This document shows, piece by piece, positions 9,823-22,238 of a stretch of DNA of 64,000 nucleotides. Both the position numbers and the translations under genes were made by a program. How positions within the stretch are numbered: position 1 is the first letter of the stretch; each line of letters begins with the position of its first letter. Where the stretch lies: the NCBI RefSeq assembly GCF_003473485.1, contig NC_053044.1:35158091-35222090 (forward strand), read 5' to 3'. Source of the DNA: Medicago truncatula (taxonomy: Eukaryota; Streptophyta; Magnoliopsida; Fabales; Fabaceae). The notes under the pieces were generated by a model. The model was not told where the DNA came from. It saw only the letters and a list, made by a program, of their open reading frames with translations, and did no database searches.

Positions 9823-12800
9823 TTACAATAAACCGGGTGCGTCGATACCCAAACAAAGCATAGAGTCCGACCACCACCTCTGATAACCGTACACAAATTT
9901 GGCTTTACTAGCTTTTAGCCACCATAAACAATGTAATTTTACTTTTTCTGATAAACCTTCAATTGATGTTTGGATATTATTAAAAAGTCTGTTGTTGCGT
10001 TCATTCCAAACCATCCACACACATAGTAACCAAATGAGCTGAAGAAAGGATCTACGCGCCTTCGTGTGACCTGTGCAATTAATAAACTGAATAAAATGGT
10101 CACTAAGATCATGAGGGTCAGCTCCAGACACACCAATCCACGCACGGATATGCTGCCAAACTGCGCCAAAAGTAGTACAATGAAGAAACAAGTGATTTGC
10201 GGTTTCTGCAATACCGCATCCATCTGCACACCCAGCTGCTTCGACATCCAGACACCCACGCCGCACAAGATTGACCTTAGTTGGAAGCCTATCCCGTAGC
10301 AAACACCAAGCCATAATGGAAACCTTCAAAGGAACCTGCTTATGCCAGACAAGGTCTCCGACACCAACAATTGGAGGGTCGTCCATAGTAGTTAAGATTT
10401 GATAGGCCCCACGCACTGTGTAAACATCATCATTGTTGGACTCCCAAAGCCACCTGTCAGAAATATCAGACTGCAAAACCACACCATTAAGTAATTTCCT
10501 ACACTCCTCTACCAACTCCTCCTCCCACACCCACAAAGGTCTCCTCCAGTTCCACGCCCCCTCCTCCATTCTCCCACCCAAGATCAAACAAATCTGCCAC
10601 CATACTCAGTTTGTTATTCACTAAGTCAAATAAACGACTAAACCTTGTCCGAAGAGGGACATCACCAAGCCACCTATCATACCAAAAGTAAGTAGACGCG
10701 CCATTACCTACCTTCCTCGAAACCCGCTCCTCAAACCAACTCCCCTCATCTACACCCATCCCGTCCCTAATCTTCACTACTTCCTTCCACCAAGATGAAG
10801 TACTCCGGCCCCCTACCTCCAACCTCCCTGCCTCCTCACCATATCTCACCACCAGCACCCTATACCAAAAACCACCTCTATCCACCAACATTCGCCAACA
10901 CCATTTACCTAACAAAGCATGGTTAAACTCCCTCAACTGTCTCACCCCTAACCCTCCATACTCCTTTCGTAAACAAACAGAGTTTCAAGCGACCCAGGAG
11001 ATTTTCCTGTTATCCTCACTCCCTCCCAAAAAAAAAATATTAAAAATAGATTCAATGACAGAGATTATACCTGACGGAGCTTTGAAGAAGGAAAGGGCAT
11101 AGACAGGCAATGAGGTCAGGACAGACTTGAGTAGAACCAACCGACCCCCAAAAGAGAGAAAGCGATTTTGCCACCCCGATAATCTAGACTTAATGGTCTT
11201 CAACACAGGCTCCCAAAATGCTAACCTCTTCGGATCACCACCAATAGAAAGACCCAGATACAAAAATGGAGCTTTACCAACTTTGCAATTCAAAATAGAG
11301 ACGGCCTCATTCAACCAAGAATCCGAGATATTAATTCCAACCAACATACTCTTATGAAAATTCACTCGCAAGCCAGACATCCCCTCAAACAAATACAAAA
11401 CGGCCCTCAAAGCTCGGACATTAGCCCAACTTTTATCTCCAAGTAACAAAGTGTCATCAGCAAATTGAAGGTGAGAAACTACTACTGACATGTCATTACC
11501 AACTGCGTACCCTTTAAACAAATTGGTCCGCACCGCCGCACTCATCATAACATTAAGACCTTCAACGACTATCAAGAACAAGAACGGAGATAGGGGATCC
11601 CCTTCACGCAGGCCCCTCTGTAAAGGAAATTCATCTGTAGGGCTCCCATTAACTAAAATAGACGTCGTAGCTGTTGTCACACACTCCTTTATCCATTTCC
11701 TCCATAACACAGGGAATGCCATTTTTTTCATTACAGCATCCAAGTATCCCCGATTGACCGAATCATAAGCCTTTTCGAAATCCACCTTAAACAATATCAG
11801 TTCCTTTTTCTCCTTGCGAGCCTCATCGACAACCTCATTAGCAATCAAAATTCCATCTAGAATTTGCCTATTTTTCACGAAGGCAGTCTGCGAATCCGAA
11901 ATAACCTTTCCCAAAACCGTTTTCAATCTATTCGCTAGAACCTTCGATAGAATTTTGTAAATAAATCCAACCAAAGAAATAGGTCGAAAGTCATTAAGAC
12001 GTTGAGGGCTATCAATTTTTGGAATGAGAGCTATGAAAGTGTTATTGATACCTCTAGTCAATTTACCATTGCTGTGAAACTCATTAATGAAGCGCACAAT
12101 ATCATCCTTCAACTCTTCCCAGAAATCTTTCAGGAAACCAAAGTTCACCCCATCCGGTCCAGGACTCTTAAAATTATCACAGTCCCACACCGCTGTTTTA
12201 ATCTCTGTTACTGAAAACGGCTTTATTAAACTGCTTCCTTCTGCATAAGATAACTGATTGAACTGAAGGTTTTCAACCCCTGGCCTCTGCATATCATGAG
12301 CTGCAAAATGATCCCAAAAATGCGTAAACACTGCATTCCTAATAGGTTGAACCCTTTCCACAAGACAACCATTCACCATCAAGGAAACAATGGAGTTACG
12401 TCGCCGTCGACTAGAAAGAACCGAATGAAAATATCTAGAATTAGAATCTTCATCCTGTAACTAGAGAAGCCGAGACTGTTGCCAAGTAATACTAGTATTC
12501 ACACGAGATAATTCATGCATATTCTGAGAAATATCTCGCATTTCCTCTATCTCATCGGTTGACAACCCACCATTCTAACCTTTATCATCCAATTCCGACA
12601 CACGTATTTTTAAAGAATCAATTTTAGCAGTAATGTTTTTTGCGTGATCCTCATGCCACTCCTTCAGAGCCAATTTAATTAATTTCAGCTTCTCTCTAAG
12701 CACAAAACCGCCCCAGCCCACCATCTGAAAGGACTCCAATTTATCTTTCACAAACTGTTTGTAACCCGGCATGTCTTGCCAACATTTCAGCATTCTAGTT

Positions 12801-13528
12801 GGACGCGGTCCCCAGTTTTCCTCATCAACCGACAACTGAAGCGGACAATGATCAGATAGACCCCTGAGAAGGGCAACCTGAATACTATTCGGCCACTGCG
12901 CACACCAATCTTCAGATAGCAAAAACCGGTCTATCCTACTCATAGAAGTACCATCTCCTTTAAACCAAGTAAAACGACGGCCACAAAGCGGTAAATCAAA
13001 CAACCCATTGTCCTCAATAAACGTATTAAACTGCTGAAAATCAGTTACACCACCGCCCCCCCTTGATAACTTTCTTTCCTCCGCATACCGGACCGCATTA
13101 AAGTCCTCGCACACACACAATTTCGCACCCCCTACCAACTGCAATCTCACAGACAAGGCTGTCCATAACTCTTGTTTTGCCCGGACATCACAAGGAGCAT
13201 AAATATTAAAAAGATAGAACTGCTTATTAGTTCGAATAAATCGACCATGAATCATGAGCATATGGTCCTGACTAGCCGATGACCACACCTCCACCTCCGC
13301 AGTATCCCACAACGTTAACATCCCCCCAGATGCTCTCATCGACGGACGAAACGAAAAATCATGACTCGAATCGCCTCACAAAGAATTACAGAGCAAAGCA
13401 TCACACACCGCTAATTTTGTTTCTTGCAGACATAAAATAAACGGACTTTTCTCCCCAACTAGCTTCCTCACTTCCCTCCTCTTCTCCAACCCCCCTAAAC
13501 CACGCACATTCCATGATAACAACTTCAT
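9823..13528 (-). pseudogene. LINE ORF2: endonuclease, reverse transcriptase, zf-RVT
   Basis: The frame starts at 13528 with MKLLSWNVRGLGG. Endonuclease motifs follow: LQETK, DFNAVR near 13090 and LSDHCPL near 12860. The reverse transcriptase has KSPGPDGVN, FRPISLVG, a palm aspartate in FKVDFEKAYDSV, LREGDPLSPFLF, and the catalytic FADD box in SHLQFADDTLLLGD near 11450. The C-terminus has PLKVSIMAWCLLRDRLPT and CGIAETANHLFLHC (zf-RVT), then VWNERNNRLF. From 13528 to about 10570 it is one frame, interrupted by stops at 13376-13378, 12575-12577, 12461-12463 and 10985-10987. A frameshift near 10570 moves the tail to another frame that ends at 9823. Three of the four stops sit where relatives have Trp. 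Confidence 0.88.
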
Positions 13529-13571
13529 TGCAACGCCCTCCCCGCGTTGCCCCCTCCGCACACCACGCTTC

Positions 13572-15361
13572 CTAAACCCCCCTAACCTCCACATCTCCGT
13601 CATCCCTCACCGGTTCCAACACAGGACCAAGCGCCTTGTTCTTAGGTCGAGATAAAATACTGAATTTGTTATTATTCATCCCTGTAAAAGAAACACCCAT
13701 AATCCTTCCTACATCCTCTATGTCCTCCGCCCTTGACTCCTCATTCCCTTTTAAGGCCACCCAATTCATCCAGTCATTATTCACCGAAGCTGACGAGTCA
13801 TTATTTAAGCATCGTTTCACCTCTTCTAAAGATCTCGTGATTCTCTCCCTTTGACGTCGTCTGTTGCTAATTTTCTGTTTCAGAGATTTCAAAACTTTTG
13901 AATTTCTTAGCACTTGCATCACCTCTTCTCTATCTTTACTAGGAAGCCTTGCCACTTTTTTCAATGTAAGAACAGGATGTCGAAGAACACCACCGGCTTT
14001 CTTCTTACCAGCGGTAACCTTACTTCCACCGTCACAACCAGCAATACCTTTCATAACCTTCTTCACACGCTTTTTATTATTAGAAATAAGCCCAATATCA
14101 CCTTGTTGAACATTTCGTAACCAATCCACACTCCACGAACCTGAATGAAGAGACCGTGCATCGTCAATGGAACACGTTGTCGAATTAATTCTTTTTCTTC
14201 TTGGCGCCCCTTTGATGTCATCATTATTAGATACCACATGAGCATTGCCATCCGTTTCTAACTCCACCAAGCCACTATTAAAGTTCACAGTAGCTTGTTT
14301 CTCACAATATGTGGTAGTGCCTGCATTTTCTAACTCCAGTGAGCCACTTGTGAAGGTCACAGTAGCTTTCTTGTCACAATTGTTGGCTAATGGGCTTCCT
14401 TCAACATTGCATAATTCATGCTCATGCATTTGTACTATATTACCATGGTGTGGACCATTCAAAGGACTGTCCATGCCATCCTCAACGTGGACAGCAGCCA
14501 CGTCCATATTCTTCACTCCCAAATTCTCCACCTGTGACTGCACTTTAATATTGACATTACTATTACTCCGCTCTTCCGCGTCTACTATATCTTCAATAAT
14601 TTTCTACGCCAGAATATCAACATTGTTATTTATTTCCAACTCATCAAGTATGTCTACATGGTCTTGAATAGAAGCCTCAGACTTAACATCTTCCTCGTAC
14701 AAACAGGCGTCGTCGCCGAGATATCAAACCTAGCAAGCACATCACGGACACAATATTGACCAAAACAGACATTGTTCAGAGCTTTCAATAATTTATCAAC
14801 GTCTCGAACCTTAGCAAACTTAACAAACCCATAAACATCATCGTTCCTATTCCTATTGTTTGGCACAAAAACCTTTTCAACAATACCACAAACTTCGAAC
14901 CCCTTTCGCAAGAAAAAGATCGATGCTTGTGGAGGAAAATTTGTAATGTAAAAAGTGACAAACCGTTTCAATTTCGACTCTGCCTTAGTGCCATTTCCTT
15001 CTTCCTTGTTCACATTGCTCACACGCACTGGCTGCTGATTAGAAACCACTGTGTTTCTCTCTGAGTTGCGCAATTTTGTCCTTCGCGATGATAAAGAGTA
15101 ACCATCAATCAACTTTGAGACATCAGTGCCGTAGTCACACTCCTCATCCCATTCACAATCACCCCACCGCACCATTCTTCTGTCTAAACGTTCCGAACTT
15201 GTATCATAGTCCCCGTAGTAGCGATCCTCTCGTGAAGCAAACCTAACCCTAGACTTGCGAGGCTTGTTGTCGTCCTCCCTATTCCGAAGCCAACCACCTT
15301 CTTGAAGCCTGTCCTGACCTTGAGTATTCTGTCGCCGCGCTTTCCTCCGTCTCGGTCTCAC
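13572..15361 (-). pseudogene. LINE ORF1: RNA-binding protein with RRM
   Basis: The first part (15361 to 14654) is Arg-rich, with MRPRRRKARRQN at the start. It then has an RRM whose RNP2-like strand is FVTFYITNFPP and RNP1-like strand is DVYGFVKFAKV. The second part (14543 to 13572) is in a different frame and is basic and Ser/Asn-rich. A frameshift and a stop near 14600 separate the two. ORF1 proteins of plant L1 elements coat the element RNA. No CCHC knuckle was seen. The ORF1 end overlaps the ORF2 start region in another frame, as is common in L1. Confidence 0.75.
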
Positions 15362-15799
15362 GTCGACTCAATCCCCCTCAACACCCCCCCCCCTGTGGCA
15401 CCCTGCCTGGACCCCAAACCCCCCGGTGTTCCTCACTGCCGGTGAATCAGACCGGCGCGACTGCCTGTGGGTGTACCACTGCCCGTCGCGATCCTCTCTC
15501 TTAAACCCTCTCGGTCGCTCGGTTCCCATTTTTCAACCGCAATAATTCCAAGAAGGAAAAGTTAAGGTAACGACAACAGCTAAATAAAGATGAGTGAGGT
15601 TAATTAGTACAACACTGATAAATATATAGTTTCACACAACTTTTTTTGTTGTTTAAGAATTGATCGATAAACGTTACGCATATGGTGCGTTCTGTTATTA
15701 GCAGCTAGCGCTCTATTCGAATATAAGTCGGTGCAACATGTCGATTTATATGTAAATTATATTATTATCGTGATGAAATTAAAGTTTCTGTATGTATAG

Positions 15800-15810
15800 T
15801 TTAGCGATCA
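15800..15810. repeat. LINE target-site duplication, right copy
   Basis: TTTAGCGATCA matches 9695-9705 exactly and marks the 5' end of the minus-strand LINE. Confidence 0.75.
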
Positions 15811-16050
15811 GTTTTTTTGATGAGTAGTCCTAAGGACAATCGAAACAATTTAATTTATGACTATGTACTTTAACTAACAATAAAGTGGTTTTTGCTATAA
15901 AAAAAAACAATAAAGTGGTTTTTTCCCTCAAAAATATAAAGTTTTTTTAAGTGTCTTACCATGCTTCTTTTCTTATTTGTCGTTTCTTTTGCTTTGTGGG
16001 ATTGCATATAAACATATGAGTTACTCGAATAAAAGTACTTTAATTTTTTT
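15811..16050. other. Short AT-rich intergenic stretch
   Basis: No gene, RNA or repeat was recognised, apart from an AACAATAAAGTGGTTTTT unit that occurs twice (near 15876 and 15907). Confidence 0.4.
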
Positions 16051-16051
16051 G

Positions 16052-16178
16052 TCCCGTGAGCATAGCTCAGTTTGTAGGGACATGCATTGTTATACGTAGA
16101 GGTTGGGGTTTGAACTTCGGACACCCCACTTATTCACCTTAAAAAGGTGAATTTTAGCCACTAGACTATTTGACAAAA
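16052..16178 (+). mobile_element. tRNA-derived SINE, decayed
   Basis: It starts TCCCGTGAGCATAGCTCAGT (box A-like). A diverged box B, GGTTTGAACTTCGG, follows, then CACCCCACTTATTCACC and the tail TAGCCACTAGACTATTTGAC plus an A-run. It is the same family as 33833-33978. The flanking duplication could not be identified. Confidence 0.65.
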
Positions 16179-16419
16179 AAAGAAAAAAGAGAACAATAAT
16201 CCAACGTAATTATCCTTAAAAAAAAATATAATCCACTGTAATTTGATCATGATTTGTCATTATGAAAAAGTTGAATTGGAAAAAAAATTAAAGCGACTAA
16301 TTATTCTCTTTTTTTTTCTTTTTCTTCAAGGAGCACTAATTCATTATGAAAGAGAGTTGAATCGGAAAAAATTAAAAAGCTAATTATTCTCAAAGTTTAG
16401 TAAAAAAAAGTAGGATTTT

Positions 16420-17109
16420 GTTAACGAGTACTTTCGAGACACTCTTTAAACATTATAAAATAAGTAATTATTGTTTAAAAAGCCATATATTTTGATTTCT
16501 AATACATTGATTACATGCATTTTCATAAATACTTATTATTTTTTGTCCTTAAAAAATACACCAGAGTAGGGGTGTTCGCGGATTGAATTGATTTGGTTTT
16601 GGGAGGAAAAACCATCCGATCCAATTACTTGGGTTTTGTTATTTGTTCATCCAATTGGTTTGGTTTTAAAATCAAATCTAATTCAATCTGATCCACAAAA
16701 TTTTTCAGTTCGGATTGGATTGGTTTTCAGTTTTCATTGCTTTATAATTTTTCATTTTCTCTTAAAAAAATATATTATTTTATGACATTTCATATAAATA
16801 TAAGGTTACAAAAAAGATGAAATAAGTAGAAAATAAAATAGTAGGTTAAGTAAAATAGTTACAAAATCATAATTTAATAATATTTCTTAAAAGAAAGAAA
16901 AAAAAATCAACATTATTAAAGATTGTAAATTAAGGAAACATTTATAAAAATTTCATATAATAATATACATACAAAGGGAACCGAAAATCAATCCAATTTA
17001 TTTAAAATTACGGTTATTTTTTTCGATTTTTGGTTTTTCGATTCGGTTTTTGTGATTTGCATTAGATTGGATTGGACATGAACACCCCTACTCCAGAGCA
17101 CTCGTTAAC
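16420..17109. repeat. Inverted-repeat element with ATTTT duplication, interrupted by a second element
   Basis: The left end GTTAACGAGTACTTTCGAGA mirrors the right end AGAGCACTCGTTAAC. ATTTT flanks both sides (16415-16419 and 17110-17114). A partial relative starting GTAACGAACGAATGCTCTAA lies just downstream at 17129. The interior holds another TIR element at 16565-17092. Confidence 0.5.
16565..17092. mobile_element. Nested MITE-like element with 13-bp perfect TIRs
   Basis: The ends are AGTAGGGGTGTTC and GAACACCCCTACT, perfect inverse complements. CCAG directly flanks both sides (16561-16564, 17093-17096) and may be a short target duplication. The body is AT-rich with TTGGTTTT-type repeats and shows no ORF. 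It is probably a non-autonomous hAT-like element, but the class is not certain. Confidence 0.55.
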
Positions 17110-17114
17110 ATTTT

Positions 17115-17770
17115 CCAAAAAATTATGGTAACGAACGAATGCTCTAAAGACACTATTTAAAATGTTGAAATACTTAGAATGACATTTTAAGATAAGATAT
17201 TTGAAGTTTTTCTTGAAAATTTCTTTGTTAAAAAAATTATAACAAAAACATATTACACTACCAAAATCTATTTTTTTTAAAAATATAACAAACGGGCCCT
17301 AAATATTTTCATGAAAGCCAAAATAGATCAAATTAAAGGTTAAATAACCAGATACTGAAGGAAGCTTAAGTAGAAGACCAATAATTTTCTAGTTAGAGTT
17401 ACTAACTACCAAAAGATTAGAACAAATTACACATCTACTCGTTATTTTCTATTACTTCTGCCTTTGCAGACCGCTAGTGCTAACAAAGTACATAATGAAC
17501 ACATAACATCATATGTATGACACACAAGCAATCTTATCATGGAATATGCAGAAAATGTTAGATACATGGTCAATGCTTGTGATATAGTAGTAAGTGATAA
17601 ATTTAAACCATTGGTCTCTTTTGTGCTATGGAAATGCACAAAAATAGTAGAGCTATAGTTAAAAAGTGAAACGAATATTAATCTGCAAAGTTGGGTAGAG
17701 TACAGAAGTAACATGATTATTTTGCCTAGTTTTGGTGTTTTAGTCCACAGACCCAAACACTTTTTGGTCA
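17115..17770. other. Region 3' of the LRR-only gene
   Basis: No gene was recognised. It contains a partial MITE end near 17129-17165 and presumably the 3' UTR of the minus-strand LRR gene. Confidence 0.45.
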
Positions 17771-19911
17771 TCAATATCTATACCAAGGTTGCCCAACTTT
17801 CTTGTCATCAATTTCTATATGAGGAATATGAGCCACCTTGCACCAGTACTTTCCTGTCTCGGGTTTAAGTCTTGGAGTCAACACTGGGCAATCCCTGATA
17901 TTGAGCTGATTTAGGGAGGAAGGAAGCCCCTGTTCAGGCAAGTACTGCAGAACGTCGCAACGATCAATTTTAAGTGTGCAAAGAGCATTAAGTTGTTGAA
18001 AGCCCTTGTCGTCCAGCTTCTTGAGACTCTTTAAATTGCTGATGTGTAGAGAGATAATGTTTCTGGGAAGAAGATTTTCCTCTGGAAATGACTCCAGACC
18101 TATACATCCACCTTCAATATTAAATGTAGTCAGAGATTTTAGATTTTCCAATCCCCATTCCTTTTGTGATGTAAGCTTGTTACAATATGCAATAGAGATT
18201 AGAATTAAGCTTGAAGGAAAACCACCATGTGGAAAACATTCAATATGTGGACATCTAAGTACAAATAATGTGAGGAGAGATGTGAGAGAGGCAATAAAAT
18301 TGGGGAATTTTTTAAGATTCTTGCAATTGGAAAGGGTGAAGGCACGTAGGTTTGGTGTATGAAATCCTTCATCTGGGAAAGACGTCAATCCAGGGCAATC
18401 TCTTATTTCAAAACATTCCAATGGAAAATCACCCTTATGCACCCCTGTAACATCAAAAGATACTAGATTGGGACAGTTCCATATAAAAAGAATCTTGAGT
18501 TTAGGGAACAAATCTAAGGTCAAGGTAGTGAGAGAATCACAACTATTCCCAATGAACAATCTGTGAATAAAGGAAAGATTCTCTCTTGATTTTGACGATC
18601 GGAGTAATTCAAAATTTCTACACTTGCTTATGTAAAGTTCAGTCAGGGATGGAGGGTAAGGGATGGACCTTAGATCAGAACAATTCATCAATTTCAATTC
18701 TTTAAGACTGGTTGATCCATCTAGCAAATCATCTGGGAGGACATCCAATGATTCGCAGTCCTTAATTCTTAGGCTCTGCAACTTGGGTGCCAAAACCGAT
18801 AATTGTGATGCATTAGAAACAGTGCAAGTTTCATACAATATCTCTTGATCATCAAAATCTTGAGGTAAACTGTTTCGTGTGAATGCACTTCCTATCCTTT
18901 CTTGAGAACGTTTTGCAATATTATTTGCACCCTAATCACAATATTACAAGGTCAAAGTTAACTAGAAAAAAGGTAATGAGTTTTCATTAGAGAACAAAAT
19001 CAAATAAGCTTTCATTAGAACAAAATCAAATAAGGAAAGATAAAAAAAAAACCTTTTGGTCTGAATTGGCAGAACCAGCATCCAGTCTTGCCTCCACTGA
19101 CAACGCATCGACCCTTCCCTGTGTCTCATTGCCTCTGTTTAGAGTCGATATATAAAACGATGGCATTTTTAGGAATTGTGAAACATAAGCAGATGTGGAC
19201 ACTTGCAAGTAAGATAATACATAACAAGTACACCGACACAACCGATAAACAAACCACTTAAGATATTACTTCGTGTACAAACTATAAAAAGGGGAGTGTT
19301 TAATACTATAAGATAATGCAGAACAAGTACTGATAAACAAACCACTTAAGATATTATTTCGTGCACAAACTATAAAAAGGGAAGTGTTTAATACTATAGG
19401 ATACTACAGAACAAGTACATTTGGTATAACGAATAAAAAAACTTTTTTTTAATAAATGAATAAAAAACTTTAAAACCACAACATGCATAATTTTTGCCAC
19501 CAATATAAACAAAGCCACAACATGCATGTAGAAATTACAAAAACTTTCTCTAGAATTCATGCCAAAAATATATATCTGCATGAATCCATAGCATGTCAAC
19601 AAATAATTAATCATAATCATTAATTAATATTAGATTCAAGGGTCACAATTTGGATTAACTCTTTCTAAATCACGGGCTGCATAACATAACATGTTTTTCT
19701 AAAATAAATTAAGTGTGATTGAATTAATAGAAGGTAATTTGTAAGCACAATCATTTCTCTCCATATGTATGAGAAATCTTGAATTGTATGTATAAAGGAA
19801 TGTCCTATTTAGCCAACTATTGACAAGAAAAAGAAAATAAAATACTCACGCTACTTCTCCATGCGATCCAGCATCATCATCATCAACGTGTGTAGTTGGT
19901 GGTGTTGCCAT
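17771..19911 (-). CDS. LRR-only protein with CNL-type LRRs and a short novel N-terminus
   Basis: Proposed coding exons on the minus strand are 19911-19850, 19134-19053 and 18931-17771, giving 434 residues. The splice sites fit: GTGAGT donor at 19849, AACAG acceptor, GT donor at 19052, GATTAG acceptor before 18931. The phases agree (62+82 nt, then phase 0). Exon 1 starts MATPPTTHVDDDDAGS and exon 2 contains GNETQGRVDALSVEARLDAG. Exon 3 holds about thirteen CNL-type LRRs such as LQSLRIKDCESLDVLP, and ends in GKYWCKVAHIPHIEID, a typical CNL C-terminal tail. No NB-ARC or coiled coil is encoded upstream. The class suggests an immunity-related decoy or helper, but that is inference. It could instead be a broken CNL whose upstream exons were replaced. 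Confidence 0.72.
19231..19418. repeat. 88-bp tandem duplication inside intron 1 of the LRR-only gene
   Basis: The unit containing CCACTTAAGATATTA...CTATAAAAAGGG recurs with an 88-bp period (19254 and 19342), with a few mismatches. Confidence 0.75.
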
Positions 19912-19914
19912 TGC

Positions 19915-20023
19915 CTGGAGAGAGGATATACAGAAAAACAGACCAAGCAAAGGGCAAAAACGAGAAACTTCAAAATACAAACAAAAATAAAATCTGAAAC
20001 TTCGGAGATTAAGGCAAACTCAC
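19915..20023 (-). other. Probable 5'-UTR intron of the LRR-only gene
   Basis: The donor GTGAGT begins at 20023 and follows AAGAAGAGG. The acceptor CTCTCCAG ends at 19915, three bases before the ATG. The 5' exon upstream contains a short uORF beginning near 20150 (MEALWG). It may affect translation; this is inference. Confidence 0.55.
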
Positions 20024-20029
20024 CCTCTT

Positions 20030-21170
20030 CTTCTTGGAGATCACAATATCACCGCGTGCTTCGTGTTTGGTTACCGCGTTCAGAAATTTCCACCCCGATT
20101 CAGTGCTATCCTTCAAACTGAAATTTATGGATTTTAGCCCCACAAAGCTTCCATCCTTGAATTTTCGTTCCCTTCTTTACCCTCGTCTCTAGGTTAGGGA
20201 CAGACAGCATAGAAGGACAGCATAGAAGGGGTTGGGCTTTTTGATTAAAAATCTGATTTTTCAAAGAAGGGCCCAATTACTTGATAAAATTTTAAGGATT
20301 CTTGCTTTTCTCACACGTCATATCTTTTTCTTCTAAAAATACATTTTATTTGGGTTATCTAATCTAATCTAATCTAACTTATCTATCTAACTTATTCCTA
20401 ATCATACTTATATCTAATCTTTATTAACATTGCTAATGACTTTGCAAACCCTAAACCTAAATGGTTTTGGCTCCAAAATAAGGGAGGCCGTTGAATCTCA
20501 TCATTTGGCTAAGCATGCATCTCATCCTTTGATCTAATCTGAGTCAAACTTTCAAATTTGATGTATATTTCCTATGCACTTATTCAAGTTTTGACTCATT
20601 AATTATCCTCCAATTCTCAAATTGACTCCACACTTATCGATGTCCACCTCTTTCTCCTTCATTTTTAAGTTCTTTTCTCTCCTCTTCCATTATTCCTTCT
20701 TTATGTGTTGGAATTCAAATTGCTTTTACTCAAAAAAAATCTCTTCGCCCTTTGAGTTGTTCATCTTCCACCTCACTCTCAGACATTCAAACAAAATTAT
20801 ATGCCGTTGCCGCAGCTCTCTCCTGTCGTCGCCCTTCACCAATGATATCGATTCCGACATCACCTTCGCCGTTGTCGTCTGCGGCATCGTATCAGCCAGT
20901 GTGTTATAATAATAGTTTTATACCAACTTACTAACTCTCACATCATTATAAGTTTCAAAACATAGTAAACATGATTGTGCCTATTTATGAGCCGCTGGAA
21001 CTCTTTTTATTGAAGCTTGCTTGATTGAGAAATAAAAATAAATTGTCGGTAGTTCAACATATTTATATAATGCAGTACTATTAGTGGGGAGGTTTATTTT
21101 TTCCGGTTCAAGTTATAAATTCTTATAGCTTGCAAACGTTGATATTTGTTTAAAAGATGCTGAAAGTGTA
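20030..21170. other. Promoter side of the LRR-only gene and unassigned DNA
   Basis: 20024-20160 is probably transcribed 5' UTR of the minus-strand LRR gene. A short ATCTA-type simple repeat lies near 20358-20390. The ORFs at 20622-20934 have no recognisable motif. Nothing else is supported. Confidence 0.4.
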
Positions 21171-21180
21171 TTAAAATTAT

Positions 21181-21420
21181 TTGACAGGTAACACTTTTCT
21201 ATGGAGAGTGATGTCATCTGCATTGCGCTCAATAGGGGAAATTGTGTTGACCGTTGCTTCAAGCGGTATAGTGGCATTGCTTATCCCTGGAGTAAGATAT
21301 CTTCCACAGTCGGTCTTCTCCCATGGTCAACTATATGTTGCAATCTCAAGAGTTACATCAAGAAGTGGGCTTGAAATTTTGATGACCGACGAAAATGGTG
21401 ATTGCATTAATATGACTGTA
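21181..21420 (+). pseudogene. Helitron PIF1-like helicase fragment with internal deletion
   Basis: The frame runs [16 protein letters not shown] then [19 protein letters not shown], matching the Walker A region of Helitron helicases, where GTGKTFLW is usual. Here the essential Lys is Asn. It then jumps directly to [18 protein letters not shown] and [16 protein letters not shown], the C-terminal helicase end. The several hundred residues that should lie between are missing. It is a deletion derivative and cannot be an active helicase. Confidence 0.8.
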
Positions 21421-21639
21421 TTATTGAGGTTTCATTTTCTAACTAATTTCAATTGTGTTCTGATTGTTCTTACACACAATTCGATATCTGAAGCTGTATG
21501 CCTCTTTCTTATTTTTTTTAGGTTCATTAGAAGGCAATTATGTATACATTATATATGTTGGCAAGGATTATATTAAGAAGCTGCTCTATTTAATTCTTAC
21601 TGCATTTCATTTGTATGTAGCAATATAGAATGATGATAA

Positions 21640-21780
21640 CTACTATTGCTTACTCCATCTTCAATTTTTGTTCAACGTTTTTGTGTCTAATATGTAGCAA
21701 TCGAGAATGCTAATTGCTGTTAACTACTATTGCTTACTCCATCTTCAATTTTTTGTTCAATGTTTTTGTGGCTGATATTG
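21640..21780. repeat. Imperfect tandem repeat of about 95 bp
   Basis: ACTACTATTGCTTACTCCAT followed by TTCAATTTTTGTTCAA occurs twice, near 21640 and 21725, separated by AT-rich sequence. Confidence 0.6.
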
Positions 21781-22238
21781 TTCCATTACGTATATGTCCT
21801 TAGCCTATAAGGGATTAGACTTAATTCATTCATAGAGTAGACAATTTCATTTACGTATATTATATATATCTATTCATTTTTGTTTGTTATCATTGCTTGA
21901 TTAGTTATCCAATTGAATGTTGGGCTGTTGTCATGGTTATATTACTTAGATTTGAAACCGGAATGATGGCAGTGTGTTTTTTTATATTTCACTTCTTATC
22001 TTAGTGAATAATGAAAGTTCTTTTACCATTATATTTATAAGTGACATATATGTTTCAAAACTGACTCTAAATATGAATTTAAAATGGTCTAATTACCAAG
22101 ACTTTGCCCATATATAATTTTTTTTTATGTTATGTTCTGGTGTCCTTTTTGTTTCTTGGCATATATTTATTTATAGTGCAATAGGCTAGCAACCACGCTT
22201 GAAATGGATGTATCCTCTCATGTTCATTATGTGTCCCA

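Larger units (their letters stand above)
9706..15799 (-). mobile_element. L1-type LINE, nearly full length, with poly(A) and 11-bp target duplication
   Basis: This non-LTR retrotransposon is inserted on the minus strand. The 3' end is a poly(A) tail, seen as T at 9706-9720. TTTAGCGATCA occurs immediately left (9695-9705) and at 15800-15810, which sets the 5' end near 15799 and the length near 6.09 kb. Order along the element: 5' UTR, ORF1 with an RRM, ORF2 with APE-type endonuclease, reverse transcriptase and a zf-RVT-type C-terminal domain, 3' UTR, poly(A). ORF1 and ORF2 carry stops and frameshifts, so this copy is not autonomous, but the long open stretches show it is not very old. Confidence 0.9.

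Noticed and set aside
20358..20392. ATCTA repeats resembling interstitial telomere sequence
   Set aside because: The unit is not TTTAGGG or its complement; it is a short simple repeat.
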